A stretch of DNA of 40,836 bases from Paenibacillus ehimensis NBRC 15659 (lineage in GTDB: Bacteria; Bacillota; Bacilli; Paenibacillales; NBRC-103111): NCBI RefSeq assembly GCF_004000785.1, contig NZ_BILX01000060.1, positions 1 to 40,836 on the forward strand, read 5' to 3'. Made by a program: the position numbers and the translations under genes. This document shows, in pieces, positions 15,851 through 23,203 of the stretch. The notes beneath the pieces are model-generated. The model saw only the letters and a list, made by a program, of their open reading frames with translations. It searched no databases and was not told where the DNA came from. The stretch's first letter is position 1. Each line of letters starts with the position of its first letter.

Positions 15851-16297
15851 TCAATCCGACACGGGCACGGCGGTCAGGCATATGCTGCAGCTCTCGGGCG
15901 TTTGTCCCATCACCGACAGCTCATAGCTCCAACGGACGGCAAGCGGCGCACCCGGTCCATCCGCGGCAACGTCCAGCGTTCGGGTGAACGTCTCGAGTTC
16001 AAGCCGCCCTTGAGAGGTTTGAAGATAGCCGTAATGCCGCCGGCCCGGAACGAACGTCTGCTCGAAGGAGACGTCTCCGTGCCGGACAATCCGCACTTCC
16101 CCCTGCTCCACCCGGACGGTCGTTACCGTACGGCCCATCTCCGCTTCCGGAGGCTCCGCATACCGAAGGTACGCGTGCCGTCCCTTCGAGAACCATTCGC
16201 CTGTCATCTGCCGCACGATCCGCTCCCCGCCGCTATCGCTTTCCAGCATAATGCGTACGGCCCGCTTCCCGGCGCCGGATTGCTGCTTTTCCGTCAT
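15851..16297 (-). CDS. YwiB-family protein (DUF1934), predicted beta-barrel
   Basis: This 148-residue protein has features of the DUF1934/YwiB family: short alternating beta-strands (RTVTTVRVEQGEVRIVRHG), the stretch MTGEWFSKGRHAYLRY and RLELETFTRTLDV in the centre, and no membrane segments. Members are small, cytoplasmic, calycin-like barrels of unknown ligand. The gene usually sits beside argS in Bacillus; it does not here. The ATG at 16297 has GGGAG about 10 nt upstream; an open frame extends 55 codons further but crosses a terminator-like hairpin and has no family similarity. That hairpin at 16337-16369 lies in its probable leader. Confidence 0.78.
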   Translation of the reverse strand: MTEKQQSGAGKRAVRIMLESDSGGERIVRQMTGEWFSKGRHAYLRYAEPPEAEMGRTVTTVRVEQGEVRIVRHGDVSFEQTFVPGRRHYGYLQTSQGRLELETFTRTLDVAADGPGAPLAVRWSYELSVMGQTPESCSICLTAVPVSD

Positions 16298-16336
16298 CTT
16301 GCGTTCTCTCCCGTCCTGCTGTGATTCTCCTATTGT

Positions 16337-16387
16337 ACAAAAAAAAGAAGTCCGCGGACAGGGCTTCTTCCGCTCCCGGACAAGCCC
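16337..16387 (-). promoter_or_regulatory. Terminator-like hairpin with competing pairing upstream of the YwiB-like gene
   Basis: On the minus strand AAGAAG (16364-16369) pairs with CTTCTT (16345-16350) around a TCCGCGGA core and is followed by seven or eight T. An upstream GGGCTT (16382-16387) can pair instead with AAGCCC (16361-16366), which would break the terminator stem. Since no minus-strand gene lies upstream, this could be a transcription attenuator for the gene at 15851-16297. Confidence 0.4.
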
Positions 16388-16452
16388 GGACTCGACGGGA
16401 GGCGGCGGTTTGCAAGACTGCTTATTCTTGTTAAGATGGGGTAGGAATAACA

Positions 16453-16502
16453 GGTTTCCCATATATGGAAACCAAATGAAGTCTTCATACGTCTGTTATA
16501 GT
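16453..16502 (+). promoter_or_regulatory. Promoter with upstream palindrome for the metallophosphoesterase
   Basis: An extended -10 TGTTATAGT (16494-16502) has no clear -35. An inverted repeat GGTTTCC/GGAAACC (16453-16459 / 16467-16473, 7-nt spacer) is centred about 34 bases upstream of the -10, suitable for an activator or repressor. Confidence 0.4.
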
Positions 16503-16562
16503 AAGCTTCGGCAGCTGTGAGAGAGCGCCTGCCAATCCATCCCGAGGAGATCGCTTATTCAC

Positions 16563-17438
16563 ATGGATTCCAACGAAAGCAACCGCAATCGAAAATTGTC
16601 GAGAAGATCATTTCTCAAAGCATTGTCGTTAACCGCTGCCGGACTCGTTGCCCTGCCCGGGGCCGCCTACGGATATGCCCGTTACACCGAGCCGAAATGG
16701 TTGGAAGTCATGGAATATACGCTGTCCTTCGCAAGGCTGCCCCAACAGATGGACGGAATAAAAATAGTGCAATTCAGCGACTTGCACCTCGGCTTTAATT
16801 TTGATACGAAGGACTTGTCGGAACTGGTCGGACTCATCCATCGAATCCAACCGGATATCGTCTGCTTTACCGGGGATCTGGTGGACGATGCCGTCGGTCC
16901 CGACGGCGACGCCTATACCCGCGTACTCTCGGAGCTTAGACCTCCATTGGGAAAATATGCGGTGCTGGGCAATCACGATTATAAAGACGCCCGGCAAGTC
17001 GGAGCTTTATTGAAAAACGCCGCGTTCGAGCTCCTGACCAATAAGATGGTCCGGATTCAACACCAGGGGAGCAGCTTCGTCATGGCGGGCGTAGACGATC
17101 AATGGAAAGGAAACCCCGATATCGACAAGGCGCTGGCCCGCGTTCAACCGGAGGACTTCGTCCTTTTGCTGTCGCATTGCCCCGATTTTGCCGATATCGC
17201 CGTACAGCATCCGGTTGACTTTCAACTGTCGGGACACAGCCACGGCGGTCAAGTGCGACTGCCGTTCTACGGGCATGTCGTTACGCCGAAATTCGGAAAG
17301 AAATATGTCCTCGGGCATTACGTACTGGGCGGCGGCAAGCTGCAATTGTACGTCAACCGGGGAATCGGCGTTTCGACGCACCCCGTCCGCTTTCTATGCC
17401 GTCCGGAGCTGACGGTATTCACTTTGCGAAAAGGTTGA
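16563..17438 (+). CDS. Tat-exported calcineurin-like metallophosphoesterase (YkuE-like)
   Basis: The 291-residue protein has a twin-arginine signal (SRRSFLKAL, residues 13-21) followed by a hydrophobic stretch to about residue 36, so it should be exported folded through the Tat system. The two-metal phosphoesterase motifs follow in order: FSDLH (D73, H75), GDLVDD (D105), GNHDY (N137, H138), H205 in LLSHCPD, and GHSHGGQ (H225, H227). The YkuE family acts at the cell surface, and the likely substrate is a phosphate ester in the wall or membrane; I cannot say which. The start ATG has GAGGAG about 13 nt upstream. The 3' end overlaps the convergent DUF2238 gene by 20 bases. Confidence 0.9.
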   Translation: MDSNESNRNRKLSRRSFLKALSLTAAGLVALPGAAYGYARYTEPKWLEVMEYTLSFARLPQQMDGIKIVQFSDLHLGFNFDTKDLSELVGLIHRIQPDIVCFTGDLVDDAVGPDGDAYTRVLSELRPPLGKYAVLGNHDYKDARQVGALLKNAAFELLTNKMVRIQHQGSSFVMAGVDDQWKGNPDIDKALARVQPEDFVLLLSHCPDFADIAVQHPVDFQLSGHSHGGQVRLPFYGHVVTPKFGKKYVLGHYVLGGGKLQLYVNRGIGVSTHPVRFLCRPELTVFTLRKG

Positions 17439-18051
17439 GACGGCGCAGCAAAGCCCCAAGCCCCAAAACCGCCACAGCCCCGAACAGCTCGAGCTTCATA
17501 TCGTGCTGCGCGTCCCACGGATCGCCTTGCGCTCCGAGAAACATGGTGCCCATCTCCGGGGCAACCAGCCCGGCGACCCACATCTCGATCAATTCGTAAA
17601 AAGCGCCGGTGGCCAGCACGACGGCGACGGCAAGCGCATCCGCCGCAAACCCTCTCAAGCCTGCAAGCCTCATGAGCGCCTCCCGGATCGGTCCGGCGAG
17701 CAGCACACCGTAAGCCAAATGCACCAGCCGGTCGTACGGCAGACGCCCCCCGCCGAACAGCAGCTGCAGCAGCGGATCGATCGGCGTCGCGCCGTAGGAG
17801 CCATGCGCCCCGTACGTATGAAGCGCCAAAAACAAAGCAAGCCCTACATATGAACCGTGGCTGAGCGAAAATAACCGGTAGGTTCCGATCAGCACCCCCA
17901 CGCACAGAAAGATCAGCAAATTTTCCAGCAGCCAGTCGAACCGGTTTACCGGCGCTATCGCCATCCATGCCCAGAACACCCCATACGCCAGCAGGACCAA
18001 AACCGGAAACGCAGGTCTTCTGGTTGTTGCCAGTGATTTTGCCATATTCAA
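17419..18051 (-). CDS. DUF2238 (YjdF-family) integral membrane protein
   Basis: This 210-residue protein has about six hydrophobic segments, at residues 15-33, 41-57, 66-80, 107-122, 135-153 and 188-205. It shows polar motifs characteristic of the DUF2238/YjdF family between them: YDRLVHLAYG, FYELIEMW and GDPWDAQHDM. The conserved His, Glu and Asp residues within membrane segments suggest a metal or proton site, but no function is established. The TTG at 18051 is spaced 8-9 nt from GGGGG; an ATG two codons later is possible but too far from that site. The stop overlaps the 3' end of the metallophosphoesterase gene on the other strand. Confidence 0.85.
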   Translation of the reverse strand: MNMAKSLATTRRPAFPVLVLLAYGVFWAWMAIAPVNRFDWLLENLLIFLCVGVLIGTYRLFSLSHGSYVGLALFLALHTYGAHGSYGATPIDPLLQLLFGGGRLPYDRLVHLAYGVLLAGPIREALMRLAGLRGFAADALAVAVVLATGAFYELIEMWVAGLVAPEMGTMFLGAQGDPWDAQHDMKLELFGAVAVLGLGALLRRLNLFAK

Positions 18052-18144
18052 ACGCAGGACCCCCTCTCTTTATGGCTCTATTGTAGAGTGCCTCTCACAG
18101 AGGGATAAGTACTAACTTCGCGTAGTACCGGGCGGGCGGCCAAC

Positions 18145-18185
18145 GCAAAGAGCCGCCACGTCCCTATGAGAGGGAACATGGCGGC
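18145..18185 (-). terminator. Intrinsic terminator of speE-speB
   Basis: GCCGCCA (18179-18185) pairs with TGGCGGC (18152-18158) and TCCCT pairs with AGGGA inside. On the minus strand the stem is followed by TCTTTGCG. The stem is strong and the U-run poor. Confidence 0.65.
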
Positions 18186-18205
18186 GGGTATTCCGCGCTA
18201 TATGC

Positions 18206-19075
18206 TTATTTCACCAAGCCGAGCAGCATTTCGCGAATCAGCTTGCTGGCGACAATCTGGGTCTGCTCCGTCGGGTCGTAGGCCGGGGCCACTTCGACGA
18301 GATCGGCGCCGACGAAATTCAATTCGGAAGCGGCCATCGCATGAATCGCTGCAAGCAATTCCTTGGACGTGATGCCGCCCGCCTCGGCGGTACCGGTGCC
18401 CGGAGCGCACATCGGATCGAGCACGTCGATGTCGATCGTCAAATAAACCGGGCGTCCGGCCAGCTCCGGCAGCACCTTCTTGAGCGGCTCCAGCACTTCG
18501 AACGGGTAGAAGTTGATGTTCTCGCGTCCGAACTTGAACTCCTCGCGGGAGCCGGAACGGATGCCGAATTGGTACACGTTCTTGCCGCCCATGAGCAGCG
18601 CCGCTTTGCGGACCGGCGTCGAGTGGGACAGCGGCTCGCCTTCGTACTGCTCGCGCAGATCGGCATGCGCGTCGATGTGGATCAATGCCAGATCCGGGTA
18701 TTTCTTGTATACCTCCTGGATAACCGGCCACGATACGAGATGCTCGCCGCCAAGACCCAATGGGAACTTGCCGTCGGCCAGCAGGCCACGCACGTATTCG
18801 CCGATGATGTCGAGGCTGCGGCCCGGGTTGCCGAACGGCAGCAGCAGATCGCCTGCGTCGAAATAGGTGATGTCTTCCAGGCTTTTATCCAAGTACGGGC
18901 TGTATTCCTCCAGACCGATCGACACCTCGCGGATGCGCGAAGGGCCGAACCGCGAGCCGGGACGGAAGCTGACGGTATAATCCATCGGCATGCCGTAAAT
19001 GACGGCGCGGGACGCCGCATAGTCGTCCGAGCTCAGAATGAACACATTGCCGGAATATTTTTGATCGAGTTTCAT
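18206..19075 (-). CDS. speB: Agmatinase
   Basis: Agmatinase hydrolyses agmatine to putrescine and urea. The 289-residue protein carries the arginase/agmatinase manganese ligands: H112 in GGEH, D135, H137 and D139 in DAHAD, and D215 and D217 in TIDIDVLDP, plus the SHSTP substrate loop region. The start ATG has AGGAG about 11 nt upstream and lies 20 bases after the speE stop, so the two form an operon, as in B. subtilis. Its product putrescine is the substrate of SpeE, which places both in one spermidine pathway. Confidence 0.95.
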   Translation of the reverse strand: MKLDQKYSGNVFILSSDDYAASRAVIYGMPMDYTVSFRPGSRFGPSRIREVSIGLEEYSPYLDKSLEDITYFDAGDLLLPFGNPGRSLDIIGEYVRGLLADGKFPLGLGGEHLVSWPVIQEVYKKYPDLALIHIDAHADLREQYEGEPLSHSTPVRKAALLMGGKNVYQFGIRSGSREEFKFGRENINFYPFEVLEPLKKVLPELAGRPVYLTIDIDVLDPMCAPGTGTAEAGGITSKELLAAIHAMAASELNFVGADLVEVAPAYDPTEQTQIVASKLIREMLLGLVK

Positions 19076-19095
19076 CTGTCGTTGGTCTCCTCCGC

Positions 19096-19923
19096 TTACT
19101 TCGTCAAATCTTCCACGAATTTCGGCAGTACGAAAGCCGCCTTATGCAGACGCGGCGAGTAGTACTTCGTGTCGATCTCCGGAATTTTCGTTTCGTCGAC
19201 GGCGAGCGGATCGTGCTTTTTGCTGCCCATGGTGAAGGTCCAGAGGCCGCTCGGATACGTCGGAATGTTCGCGCAGTAGACGCGGACGATCGGGAAAATT
19301 TGCTTCACGTCACGGTTGACGTTTTGGATCAGGTCCGCTTTGAACCACGGGTTGTCCGTTTGGGCCACGAAAATGCCGTCTTCCTTCAGCGCGTCGTAGA
19401 TGCCTTTATAGAAGCCCTGCGTGAACAGGTTCACCGCCGGACCGACCGGTTCGGTGGAATCGACCATGATCACGTCGTACGTGTTCTTATGATCGTGGAT
19501 ATGCATGTAGCCGTCGTTCACGAGCACTTCCACGCGCGGGTTGTCCAGTTCGCCTGCGATGGTCGGCAAGTACTTTTTGGAGTATTCGATGACTTTGCCG
19601 TCGATGTCGACCAGCACCGCTTTTTCCACTTCCGGGTGCTTCATGACTTCGCGGATCACGCCGCCGTCGCCGCCGCCGACCACGAGCACGTGCTTCGGAT
19701 TCGGGTGCGTATACAGCGCCGGATGCGCCACCATCTCATGATAGACGAACTCGTCCTTTACGGTCGTCATGACCATACCGTCGAGCACGAGCATCGTGCC
19801 CCATTCTTCCGTCTCGATCATCGCGAGATCCTGGAAGTCGGTTTTTTCGGTGACGTACGTTTTGCTGATTTTTGCCGTAATGCCGAAGTTATCGGTCTGT
19901 TTCTCCGTGTACCACAATTCCAT
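19096..19923 (-). CDS. speE: Spermidine synthase
   Basis: SpeE transfers an aminopropyl group from decarboxylated S-adenosylmethionine to putrescine. The 275-residue protein has the nucleotide-binding GGGDGG (83-88), VDID acidic end of the second strand (D106, D108), NDGYMH, and the catalytic motif DSTEPVGPA with Asp155. The ATG at 19923 has GGTGG 8 nt upstream; a GTG four codons earlier falls within that site. A sigma-A promoter at 20037-20064 drives it, and its -10 coincides with the -10 of the divergent pbpG promoter. Confidence 0.96.
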   Translation of the reverse strand: MELWYTEKQTDNFGITAKISKTYVTEKTDFQDLAMIETEEWGTMLVLDGMVMTTVKDEFVYHEMVAHPALYTHPNPKHVLVVGGGDGGVIREVMKHPEVEKAVLVDIDGKVIEYSKKYLPTIAGELDNPRVEVLVNDGYMHIHDHKNTYDVIMVDSTEPVGPAVNLFTQGFYKGIYDALKEDGIFVAQTDNPWFKADLIQNVNRDVKQIFPIVRVYCANIPTYPSGLWTFTMGSKKHDPLAVDETKIPEIDTKYYSPRLHKAAFVLPKFVEDLTK

Positions 19924-20013
19924 ATGTAATTCCACCTTTCGTTCGGTTCGTTAGGGCCGGCCGCACAAGGGCCGGAAGACGGGCGGACATCTGCTTTTTT
20001 CCAAGGATTCAGC

Positions 20014-20064
20014 TTGTCTCTGGCATGTCAAATTGTATTATAGAGTATCTCCCCGAAATTGCAA
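20014..20064. promoter_or_regulatory. Overlapping divergent promoters of speE and pbpG
   Basis: For speE on the minus strand: -35 TTGCAA (20059-20064), 16-nt spacer, -10 TATAAT (20037-20042). For pbpG on the plus strand: -35 TTGTCT (20014-20019), 16-nt spacer, -10 TATTAT (20036-20041). The two -10 elements occupy the same bases, so RNA polymerase could open only one promoter at a time. The speE promoter is the better consensus match. Confidence 0.65.
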
Positions 20065-20198
20065 ATACAAAGAGGGTCGTTCCGTCCGTTTTTCAAAAAA
20101 AATTAACGTTTCCGTCTGTCCCGCGTGAATAGGCGATGCTATGTTTTTCCATACTGGGAATAGAGAGAGAAAGGATCGGCGGAAGGAGCTGACGGAAC

Positions 20199-22265
20199 GT
20201 GTCGGACATGCCCAAAAAACAGCCTGCGCCGGAAGACGGGGGAGCGCTCCGCTTCGCCCGGCGGCTCAAAGCGTGGCTGTCGTTTTCGTTGACGTGCCTG
20301 CTGCTTGGCGCCGGGATTATGATCGTGCTGCTGCTGTTCATGCGCTCGCAGGCGCTTCCCGTGTCCAAGACGGAGGCGGCGTCGGAGATGTACGACGTGC
20401 ACGGCGAGCTGATCGAAGCGTACGGCGCGGTGAAAAACCGGCAGAGCGTATCGCTGCGGGACATTTCCCCGAAGCTGCTCGAAGCGACGCTGGCGGTGGA
20501 GGACCGCACGTTCTACCAGCACTACGGGTTCGATCCGAAGGGGATCGTCCGGGCGGCCTGGGTCAACCTGCAGCATATGTCCAAAGTGCAGGGGGCCGGC
20601 ACGATCACGCAGCAGCTCGCGCGCAACCTGTATTTGTCGCACGAGCGGACGTGGAGCCGCAAAATCAAGGAAACGTATTACGCCGTGCAGATGGAATTGC
20701 AAATGAGTAAGGACCAGATTCTGGAGCAGTATTTGAATCAAATTTATTACGGGCATTCGACGTACGGCATCGGGGCGGCGGCGAAGCTCTTCTTCGGGAA
20801 AGAGGCCCGGGACCTGACGCTGGCCGAAAGCGCGCTGCTCGCCGGCATCCCGAAAGGACCGCGTTATTATTCGCCTTATTACGATATGGACAATGCGCTC
20901 GATCGGCAAAAGACGGTGCTGCAGACCATGGTGGAAGCCGGCTACATCTCGCAAAGCGAGGCAGACCAGGCAGCGAGGGAAAAGCTGCACATTTTGCCGC
21001 TGGAGGAGCACAAAAAAGCGGTAACGGCCCCCTACTTTCGCGATTATGTACGGGGCGCGGCGGCCGATCTGCTCGGCCTCGAAGACAAGGAATTCGTCGA
21101 AAGCGGCCTGCGGATTTATACGACGCTGGACTTAAAAGCGCAGGCCGTCGCCGAGGAGGTCGTGGCGAAGGAGCTGGAAAAATATCCGGAGCTGCAGGCG
21201 GCGCTCGTCGCCATCGATCCGCGTAACGGTTACGTCAAAGCGATGGTCGGCGGACGCAATTACGCCCAGAACCAGTACAACCGCGCGCTGTCCAGCACGC
21301 GGCAGCCGGGATCGTCGTTCAAGCCGATCGTGTATTTGACGGCGCTGAAGGAAAAGGGCTTCACTCCGCTCACCCGCTACAAAAGCGAGCCGACGACGTT
21401 CACCTACGATCAGGGGCGGCAAACCTATACGCCGAACAACTTCGGCAACGCCTATTTCGACTGGATCGATATGCGGACGGCCATCGCCAAGTCGGACAAC
21501 ATCTACGCCGTGCATACGGTGCTGGAAACCGGGCCGGACCGCGTCATTGAAATGGCCCGCCGGATGGGCATCACGAGCCCGATGAAGCCGCTGCCTTCGC
21601 TCGCGCTGGGCACGTACCCCGTCAGCCCTTACGAGATGGCTTCGGCCTTCGGCATCCTCGCCAATCAGGGCGTGCGGGTCGAGCCGACAGCCATCGTGCG
21701 CATCGAGGACCGCCGCGGACGGGTGCTGTACGAGGCGAACCCGAAGCAGGAAACGGTCATCGAGCCGGCGTACACCTACGTGCTGACGCAGCTGATGGAA
21801 AGCGTCTTCGACCAAGGCGGCACGGGCAGCCGCGTGTCCAGCGTGATCAAGCGTCCCGTAGCGGGCAAAACCGGCACGACGGACACGGACGCCTGGCTCG
21901 TCGGTTACACGCCCGAGCTGTCGACCGCCGTATGGGTCGGCTATGACAAAGGGCGCGGCATCGGCAACGTCGAATCGCACCTGGCCGCTCCGCTCTTCGC
22001 GGAGTTTACGGAGCGGACGCTGGAATCGGTACCCCCGAAGCTGTTCCCGGTACCGGACGGCGTCGTGAGCGTCTATATCGACCCGGCGACCGGCAAGCTG
22101 GCGAACGACGACTGCCCGGGCTCGCGGCTGGAAACGTTCATTCAAGGGACGGAGCCGGCGGAATACTGCACGCAGCAGCCCGGGAAGAACGACGCGGGCA
22201 AAGCCGGCAAAGGAAAGCAGAACCGCTCCTGGTGGGAAGATCTGAAGCGCTGGTGGAGCAGCTAA
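20199..22265 (+). CDS. pbpG: Class A penicillin-binding protein (PBP 2d-type)
   Basis: The 688-residue bifunctional enzyme polymerises and cross-links peptidoglycan outside the membrane. A single membrane anchor (about residues 27-48) is followed by a GT51 glycosyltransferase domain (catalytic Glu101 in EDRTFYQHYG; GAGTITQQLARN) and a transpeptidase domain with SSFK (Ser372, Lys375), SDN (432-434) and KTGT (557-560). Length, and position between speE and ywhD, match B. subtilis pbpG, a sporulation-expressed PBP; the name rests on that synteny. A GTG at 20199 is chosen because AGGAG lies about 10 nt upstream; the ATG three codons later is too far from it. A lysine-rich tail ends the protein. 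Confidence 0.93.
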   Translation: MSDMPKKQPAPEDGGALRFARRLKAWLSFSLTCLLLGAGIMIVLLLFMRSQALPVSKTEAASEMYDVHGELIEAYGAVKNRQSVSLRDISPKLLEATLAVEDRTFYQHYGFDPKGIVRAAWVNLQHMSKVQGAGTITQQLARNLYLSHERTWSRKIKETYYAVQMELQMSKDQILEQYLNQIYYGHSTYGIGAAAKLFFGKEARDLTLAESALLAGIPKGPRYYSPYYDMDNALDRQKTVLQTMVEAGYISQSEADQAAREKLHILPLEEHKKAVTAPYFRDYVRGAAADLLGLEDKEFVESGLRIYTTLDLKAQAVAEEVVAKELEKYPELQAALVAIDPRNGYVKAMVGGRNYAQNQYNRALSSTRQPGSSFKPIVYLTALKEKGFTPLTRYKSEPTTFTYDQGRQTYTPNNFGNAYFDWIDMRTAIAKSDNIYAVHTVLETGPDRVIEMARRMGITSPMKPLPSLALGTYPVSPYEMASAFGILANQGVRVEPTAIVRIEDRRGRVLYEANPKQETVIEPAYTYVLTQLMESVFDQGGTGSRVSSVIKRPVAGKTGTTDTDAWLVGYTPELSTAVWVGYDKGRGIGNVESHLAAPLFAEFTERTLESVPPKLFPVPDGVVSVYIDPATGKLANDDCPGSRLETFIQGTEPAEYCTQQPGKNDAGKAGKGKQNRSWWEDLKRWWSS

Positions 22266-22318
22266 GCAGGGGATGAAAAGGAAGCCACGGGGAGAAAAGC
22301 GCATTGATAGCGGAAACA

Positions 22319-22347
22319 CAAAAAGGCAGACCTATGGTCTGCCTTTT
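22319..22347. terminator. Bidirectional intrinsic terminator between pbpG and ywhD
   Basis: The stem AAAAGGCAGACC / GGTCTGCCTTTTT with a 3-nt loop has T-runs on both strands and lies between converging genes. Confidence 0.9.
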
Positions 22348-22354
22348 TGCTGTC

Positions 22355-22442
22355 CTAGTATATGATGCATATACTAGCCATTAGTATACATCGTTAAGGC
22401 TAACGGTACAAGACCGTCACATAATGTACAAAAAATGTACAA
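22355..22442. repeat. Cluster of short inverted and direct repeats
   Basis: This gap holds a 10-bp inverted repeat CTAGTATATG/CATATACTAG (22355-22377), a further TTAGTATAC, small hairpins GTTA/TAAC and ACGGT/ACCGT, and a direct repeat of AATGTACAAAA in which TGTACA occurs twice. No gene is seen. It lies after the ywhD stop, and the purpose is unknown. Confidence 0.45.
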
Positions 22443-22446
22443 AAAT

Positions 22447-22974
22447 TTAATCGGCCAGCGCTTCATGCAGCGCAGCCTCGGAACGCTGCCACATGTCCGG
22501 GTCATTGTCGACCAGCAATTGCTTTAGCGCCGCCTTTTGCTCCGGCCCGAGATTATCCAGCATAATGCGGCGTTTGAGCGCATAATCCATCCGGTTCACA
22601 TGGTCGGCGAGCAGCTTCCAGCCCTTGCGCGCTTCGGTATCGATCCGCATCTCGCAGGAGGTAACGCCGGCATAATATTTGCCTTCTTCTTTAAAATCGA
22701 CCGCAACCCATACGATCCAGCACGGACGGCCGTTGGGCACTTCCTCCGCGTTGACGGTAAACTTGATGCCTTTCTCCACCTTGCTCTTCGCGTGCAGCGC
22801 GCCCAGATCGAGATACGCCTCCGTTCCGTCGATAATGACGCTGGAGAGCTGGCTCAAATCGATGGAGCCCTGCCCGAAGCCGCGGTGCTTCGTCTCCTTG
22901 GCGTTGACGATGTTCAAGGTCGGCAGCTTCTTCTTCGTTTCCCCCGCCTGCGCGTTTTGTTCATTTATATCCAT
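22447..22974 (-). CDS. ywhD: YwhD-family protein
   Basis: The 175-residue protein matches the YwhD family in its opening LNIVNAKETKHRGFGQGSIDLSQLS and the central NGRPCWIVWVAVDF and GVTSCEMRID segments. The family occurs in Bacillales beside pbpG and speE and has no known activity. There are no membrane segments or signal peptide. The start ATG has AGGTGG 7 nt upstream. It converges on pbpG with a bidirectional terminator between them, so despite the conserved neighbourhood the two are not co-transcribed. Confidence 0.9.
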   Translation of the reverse strand: MDINEQNAQAGETKKKLPTLNIVNAKETKHRGFGQGSIDLSQLSSVIIDGTEAYLDLGALHAKSKVEKGIKFTVNAEEVPNGRPCWIVWVAVDFKEEGKYYAGVTSCEMRIDTEARKGWKLLADHVNRMDYALKRRIMLDNLGPEQKAALKQLLVDNDPDMWQRSEAALHEALAD

Positions 22975-23203
22975 CCGGCACCACCTATTTCACGTGATAA
23001 CAAGCTGTTTCAACAAACTCCCGATCCGCTGCAGCCAAGCGGCAGCCTGAAACTGCGGATATCAAAATTGTACTAAAAAGCGGCTCCCCGGGCAAGTTCG
23101 GCGCATGCGGAAAGCCGCCGATTCTTTTTCGGAACGGTAGAAATAATCCTCGTCCCCCCCACATATACATGCTGTAGATGCTTGTCAACGGGGTGAATAT
23201 TGG

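Noticed and set aside
21132..22319. Minus-strand frame of 395 codons opposite pbpG
   Set aside because: Arg/Asp/His-rich shadow composition; no ribosome site; pbpG motifs are intact on the other strand.
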